From Archangium sp. (GTDB lineage Bacteria; Myxococcota; Myxococcia; Myxococcales; Myxococcaceae), in the NCBI GenBank assembly GCA_016793585.1, contig JAEUJR010000030.1:1-8518 (forward strand): a stretch of 8,518 nt of DNA, read 5' to 3'. The position numbers were made by a program, and so were the translations under genes. Below the pieces are notes generated by a model that ran no database searches, was not told the origin of the DNA, and was given only the letters and a program-made list of their open reading frames with translations. This document shows, one piece after another, positions 4,898 to 8,518 of the stretch. The stretch's first letter is position 1. Every line of letters begins with the position of its first letter.

Positions 4898-7378
4898 ATG
4901 CCGTCTGCACTGCGCCGCCTCACCGTGAACTCCCCCGCGCCTCAACCTCTTGTCGCGTCTCAACCCGGCAAGTGCCTTCACTGTCAAAGCCCGATTCCCG
5001 CTGACGCAGCATCTGCGCAGTTCTGCTGCCACGGCTGTGAGGCCGTGCACGATTTGCTGCTCGAGCAGGGCCTTGGCCGCTACTACGAGCTCGCGAGAGG
5101 AGAGGTGACGCCGGTGGCTTCGTCGCCTGGCGTTCGCTCCCACACCTGGCTCGAGCCGCTGATGGAGCAGGCGCAGGCCTCGGCGCAGGGCGACCTGTGC
5201 GCGCTCACCCTCGACGTGCAGGGAATTCACTGCGCGGCGTGCGTGTGGCTGATGAACGAGACGTACCGCCGCGAACAGGGAACGCAGGAGATCACCGTCA
5301 ACCCCGCGCTGGGCAAGGTGCGGCTGCTGTTCAAGAAGGGCCAGACCGATCTCTCGCGCTGGGTGAAGGCCGTCGAGGGCTTCGGGTACCAGTTCGGGCC
5401 CGCGCGGAAGGAGACCTCGAAGAAGTCGATCGATCTGCCGCTGCGGCTGGGCATTTCGGCGGCCATCACGATCAACGTGATGCTGTTCTCGGTGAGCTTC
5501 TATTTCGGGCTCGCGCCCGATCAGGAGGGCATCTTCTCGCTGTTCAGCTGGCTGTCGTTCGCGCTGTCGTCGGTGACGGTGGTGGTGGGTGGCTGGCCCT
5601 TCTTCAACGCGGCGTATCGCGGGCTCAAGAGCGGCATGCTGCACCTCGACCTGCCGATCGCCGTGGGCATCGCGCTCGTCTACGCGATGTCGCTCGTTCA
5701 GATGCGCACGGGGCGTGGCGACCTGACGTACTTCGACACGCTCAACACCTTCATCACGCTGATGCTGCTCGGCCGCTTCCTGCAGGAGCGGCTGCTCGAG
5801 CGGAACCGCCGCTTCCTGCTCGACGACGACGGCGCCGAGGGCCTCGTGGTGAGAAAGGTCGTCGGCGAGAAGCTGGTGCCGATGAAGGCGCCGCTCGTGC
5901 AGTCGGGCGACGTGCTGCTGGTGGCGCCCGGAGACGTGGTGCCAGTCGACGCCTCGCTGCTCGACGACGACGCCAACGTCAGCACCGACTGGATCACGGG
6001 CGAGTCGAAGGCGCGGCAGCTGAACAAGGGTGCTGAGGTGCCCGCAGGCAGCTTCAACGCCGGCCACACCGCCTTTCACGTCATGGCTCGCACGGAGTTC
6101 TCGGCGTCGCCCCTCGTGCAGCTGCTCCGGCAGCCGCCGACCCGCGAGGGCAAGGTGCCCGAGCACCACCAGCTGTGGAACGACCTGGCCCGCAAGTGGG
6201 TGGTGAAGGTGCTGCTGGTGTCGGCCGCCGGCTTCCTCGCGTGGCTCCCCTCGAGCTTCGACGAGGCCGTCAACGTGGCGGCCTCGCTGCTGGTCATCAC
6301 GTGCCCGTGTGCGATCGGCATCGCGATTCCCCTCGCGTACGAGATCACCCAGACGCACCTGCGCCGCGCCGGCTTCTTCGTGCGCTCGTCCGACCTGCTC
6401 GACCGCCTGGTGAAGGTGAAGAAGGTGCTCTTCGACAAGACGGGCACGCTGACGCTGGGCCGCCTCGAGCTGGCCGAGCCATCGGTGCTGACGGGCCTGT
6501 CGGCGTCTGAGCGCGACGTGGCGTGGAACCTGGCGGTGCGCTCGAGTCACCCCGTCTCTGGCGCCATCGCCCGCGCGCTCGAGGGGCACGGCGTTCGTTA
6601 CGACGTGACGGCGAACATCGAAGAGGTGCACGGGCAGGGCATGCAGTGGCGTCGCGCCGAAGGTGTGTGGCGGCTGGGGCGCGCGAGCTGGGCCGTCGAA
6701 GGCTCGACCGAGAAGGTGACGCTGCTGGCTCTCGACGGCGTGCAGGTCGCCAGGCTCGAGACGCGTGAAGCGCTGCGCGCCGACGCCCGCAAGGAGCTCG
6801 GCTGGCTCACCGACCATGGCTTCGACGTCTGGCTGATCAGCGGTGACGAGCCGGCGCGCGTGGCGGCCATGGCCCAGACCCTGGGCGTCGCTGCCGATCA
6901 CGCCCTCGGCGGCCAGCGCCCCGAACAGAAGGCCGACACCGTTGCGCGCCTCGACGCAGAAGACACGCTCTACCTCGGCGACGGCGTGAACGACTCCCTG
7001 GCCTTCGAACAAGCCTTGATCGCCGGCACACCAGCCATTGACCGGCCCGTCATGCCCGGTCGCAGCGACTTTTTTCTGGTCGGTGAAGGCTTGGCACCCA
7101 TCAAGGAGTCGCTGGCACGCGCCGCGCATCTGCGCACCGTCGTGAAACGCGTGCTGACCGTGAGCCTGGCCTACAACGCCTTCGCCATCTCGCTGGCGTT
7201 GCTGGGAAAAATGTCTCCGCTGCTCGCGGCGATCACCATGCCCGCGAGCACGTTGACGCTGCTCGTCATTACCATCATCGGGCTCAAGGCATTCGCTCGC
7301 GCAACACCTGCGCTCGACAATTCCGTGACGCAGATACCGCGCGCTCGATCGTCGCAGCTGGCGGGAGCCCGGTCATGA
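4898..7378 (+). CDS. ccoI: cbb3 oxidase-associated copper P-type ATPase (CcoI/FixI)
   Basis: An 826-residue P1B-type ATPase. CcoI-type pumps export copper across the inner membrane for the CuB site of cbb3 oxidase. An N-terminal cysteine-rich region comes first (C26LHC29 and FCCHGC at 42-47), as in the ATPase-associated metal-binding domain typical of CcoI/FixI. A heavy-metal-associated domain follows with GIHCAAC (Cys112, Cys115). Membrane segments lie at about 183-204, 213-232, 252-267, 277-293, 433-450 and 459-480. The actuator motif TGES is at 367-370, the ion-binding CPC motif at 469-471, the phosphorylated Asp513 in DKTGTLT, SHP with His551, and GDGVND at 694-699. Two last membrane helices (about 752-795) carry the YN and MS residues expected of copper pumps. 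All catalytic motifs are intact. The ATG at 4898 is the earliest possible start in this frame (a stop lies upstream at 4847), but it has no clear ribosome-binding site; GTG at 4925 is an alternative. The stop overlaps the ccoS start. Confidence 0.95.
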   Translation: MPSALRRLTVNSPAPQPLVASQPGKCLHCQSPIPADAASAQFCCHGCEAVHDLLLEQGLGRYYELARGEVTPVASSPGVRSHTWLEPLMEQAQASAQGDLCALTLDVQGIHCAACVWLMNETYRREQGTQEITVNPALGKVRLLFKKGQTDLSRWVKAVEGFGYQFGPARKETSKKSIDLPLRLGISAAITINVMLFSVSFYFGLAPDQEGIFSLFSWLSFALSSVTVVVGGWPFFNAAYRGLKSGMLHLDLPIAVGIALVYAMSLVQMRTGRGDLTYFDTLNTFITLMLLGRFLQERLLERNRRFLLDDDGAEGLVVRKVVGEKLVPMKAPLVQSGDVLLVAPGDVVPVDASLLDDDANVSTDWITGESKARQLNKGAEVPAGSFNAGHTAFHVMARTEFSASPLVQLLRQPPTREGKVPEHHQLWNDLARKWVVKVLLVSAAGFLAWLPSSFDEAVNVAASLLVITCPCAIGIAIPLAYEITQTHLRRAGFFVRSSDLLDRLVKVKKVLFDKTGTLTLGRLELAEPSVLTGLSASERDVAWNLAVRSSHPVSGAIARALEGHGVRYDVTANIEEVHGQGMQWRRAEGVWRLGRASWAVEGSTEKVTLLALDGVQVARLETREALRADARKELGWLTDHGFDVWLISGDEPARVAAMAQTLGVAADHALGGQRPEQKADTVARLDAEDTLYLGDGVNDSLAFEQALIAGTPAIDRPVMPGRSDFFLVGEGLAPIKESLARAAHLRTVVKRVLTVSLAYNAFAISLALLGKMSPLLAAITMPASTLTLLVITIIGLKAFARATPALDNSVTQIPRARSSQLAGARS

Positions 7379-7587
7379 ACGTGATGGTCCTCCAGGTCTT
7401 CGTGAGCCTGATGCTCGTTCTCAGCTCCGTCGTCCTCTTCGTCTTCACCGTGAAGTCCCGCACCTTCGAGCACGCCGACAGGCTCTCGCTCACGCCGCTG
7501 GAGGACGACGACGTCGTCAGCGGCAACGCCTCACCCCCCGCGCCCACCACCACCACCACGAAGCAGTCCAACCAGGAGTCGATCTGA
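7375..7587 (+). CDS. ccoS: cbb3-type cytochrome oxidase assembly protein CcoS
   Basis: A 70-residue protein with one N-terminal membrane helix (about 4-25), followed by the CcoS signature: [11 protein letters not shown], then a short stretch ending in an acidic EDDD (43-46). CcoS is needed to assemble active cbb3 oxidase with its heme and copper cofactors. The start ATG overlaps the ccoI stop (ATGA, 7375-7378), with GGAG seven bases upstream inside ccoI, so translation is probably coupled. An alternative ATG lies three codons in. The tail after residue 50 is low-complexity, rich in Pro and Thr (five Thr in a row at 58-62, encoded by a run of ACC repeats), and is not part of the conserved family core. 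It is followed without a gap by ccoN. Confidence 0.9.
   Translation: MNVMVLQVFVSLMLVLSSVVLFVFTVKSRTFEHADRLSLTPLEDDDVVSGNASPPAPTTTTTKQSNQESI
7546..7560 (+). repeat. Short ACC trinucleotide run in the ccoS tail
   Basis: Four ACC units and one ACG encode Thr58-Thr62 of CcoS. The run is short. Gain or loss of whole units would only change the length of the non-conserved tail. Confidence 0.5.
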
Positions 7588-8518
7588 TGCAGACCCAACG
7601 CATCGAGTACGACGACGCGATCGTCAGGAAGTTCATCTTCGCGTCTGTCTTGTTCGGGGCCGTCGGCCTTCTCGTCGGAGTCCTCATCGCCAGCCAGCTT
7701 GCCTGGTGGCAGATGAACTTCGGCATTCCGTACACCACCTTCTCGCGCCTGCGCCCGTTGCACACGAACGCCGTCATCTTCGCGTTCGTCGGCAACATGA
7801 TGTTCGCCGGTGTCTACTACTCGACCCAGCGCCTGACCCGCGCGCGAATGGCGTCTGACTTACTGTCGAACATTCACTTCTGGGGGTGGCAGCTCATCAT
7901 CGTCGCGGCCGCCGTGACGCTGCCGCTGGGCATCACCACCTCGAAGGAGTACGCCGAGCTCGAGTGGCCGATCGACATCGCCATCGCGCTCATCTGGGTG
8001 GTGTTCGCCATCAACTTCTTCTGGACGCTGGCCAAGCGCAACGAGAAGCACCTGTACGTCGCGCTGTGGTTCTACATTGCAACCATTCTGACCGTCGCAG
8101 TTCTGCACATCGTCAACTCGTTCGAGTTGCCGCTGTCGATGTTCAAGAGCTACTCGGTCTTCTCAGGCGTTCAAGATGCGCTCGTTCAATGGTGGTACGG
8201 CCACAACGCCGTCGCCTTCTTCCTGACCACGCCGATTCTCGGCATCATGTACTACTTCATGCCGAAGGCGGCCGAGCGCCCGGTCTATTCGTACCGGCTC
8301 TCGATCGTTCACTTCTGGGCGCTCGTGTTCATGTACATCTGGGCCGGCCCGCACCACCTGCTCTACACGGCCCTGCCCGACTGGGCGCAGTCGCTCGGCA
8401 TGGTCTTCTCGGTGATGCTCTGGGCGCCGTCGTGGGGCGGCATGCTCAACGGTCTGCTCACGCTCCGCGGCGCCTGGAACAAGGTTCGCGAAGACCCCGT
8501 GCTCAAGTTCTTCGTCGC
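7587..8518 (+). CDS. ccoN: cbb3-type cytochrome c oxidase catalytic subunit CcoN (5' part)
   Basis: The first 310 codons of the heme-copper oxidase subunit that reduces O2 at the high-spin heme b3-CuB centre in the inner membrane; the gene runs off the right edge. Recognisable residues are His59 in [10 protein letters not shown] (low-spin heme b ligand), His206 in [11 protein letters not shown] (CuB ligand), Tyr250 in [10 protein letters not shown] (the Tyr expected to be cross-linked to that His in C-type oxidases), and His256-His257 in [13 protein letters not shown] (CuB ligands). Their spacing matches the Pseudomonas stutzeri enzyme, offset by one residue. Six or more membrane helices are visible. 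The ATG at 7587 overlaps the last base of the ccoS stop (TGATG), with AGGAG eight bases upstream inside ccoS. Whether the gene is fused to ccoO, as in some deltaproteobacteria, cannot be seen here. Confidence 0.97.
   Translation, partial: MQTQRIEYDDAIVRKFIFASVLFGAVGLLVGVLIASQLAWWQMNFGIPYTTFSRLRPLHTNAVIFAFVGNMMFAGVYYSTQRLTRARMASDLLSNIHFWGWQLIIVAAAVTLPLGITTSKEYAELEWPIDIAIALIWVVFAINFFWTLAKRNEKHLYVALWFYIATILTVAVLHIVNSFELPLSMFKSYSVFSGVQDALVQWWYGHNAVAFFLTTPILGIMYYFMPKAAERPVYSYRLSIVHFWALVFMYIWAGPHHLLYTALPDWAQSLGMVFSVMLWAPSWGGMLNGLLTLRGAWNKVREDPVLKFFV

Noticed and set aside
4875..4910. Longer N-terminus for the SafE-like gene from the ATG at 4910
   Set aside because: It would overlap the ccoI start by 13 bases and add a non-hydrophobic stretch ([11 protein letters not shown]). 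The GTG at 4874 has a better ribosome-binding site.
4950..4963. FNR-like half-sites (TTG...CTCAA) near the start of ccoI
   Set aside because: FNR boxes are TTGAT-N4-ATCAA. This one matches only about seven of ten positions and sits inside the ccoI coding region.
4889..7129. A 746-codon open frame on the minus strand opposite ccoI
   Set aside because: It mirrors ccoI, whose catalytic motifs are all intact. The product is rich in Arg, His, Leu and Gln with no recognisable domain or membrane segments, as expected for an antisense frame in GC-rich DNA.

Overview
This is a GC-rich (roughly two-thirds G+C), densely coded chromosomal segment, most probably from a myxobacterium (Myxococcota). The main lineage clue is a sigma-70-family factor that resembles the sigma type described only in Myxococcales, next to a eukaryote-like Ser/Thr kinase. 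The high GC, Pkn-style kinase and cbb3 oxidase cluster agree. The assignment comes from reading the proteins, not from a database search. There are eight protein genes, two of them cut by the window edges. I see no RNA genes, insertion sequences or CRISPR arrays, and no gene-free gap longer than 64 bases.

Left part (1-1721), ion traffic: the end of a plus-strand gene encoding an RCK_C (TrkA-C) domain, probably from a cation:proton antiporter or K+ transport regulator. It meets tail to tail a minus-strand MscS-type channel that carries a C-terminal cyclic-nucleotide-binding domain.

Middle (1722-4149), regulation: a sigma factor (plus) diverges from the channel gene across a 64-base gap holding two overlapping inverted repeats. 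It converges with zero spacing on a minus-strand membrane-tethered Ser/Thr kinase. The kinase N-terminus looks like an anti-sigma zinc finger (zf-HC2). Sigma factor and kinase may form a regulatory pair; this is the most interesting idea in the window, and it is inference.

Right part (4200-8518), cbb3-type cytochrome c oxidase biogenesis: a minus-strand SafE/DsbD_2-like membrane protein diverges from a tight plus-strand operon of ccoI (copper-exporting P-type ATPase for CuB delivery), ccoS (small assembly protein) and ccoN (catalytic subunit, cut by the window end). ccoI/ccoS and ccoS/ccoN overlap at stop/start codons, so the maturation factors and the catalytic subunit are likely made together. 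The kinase lies 50 bases downstream of the SafE-like gene on the same strand, so the regulatory pair may be transcriptionally linked to the oxidase maturation locus.
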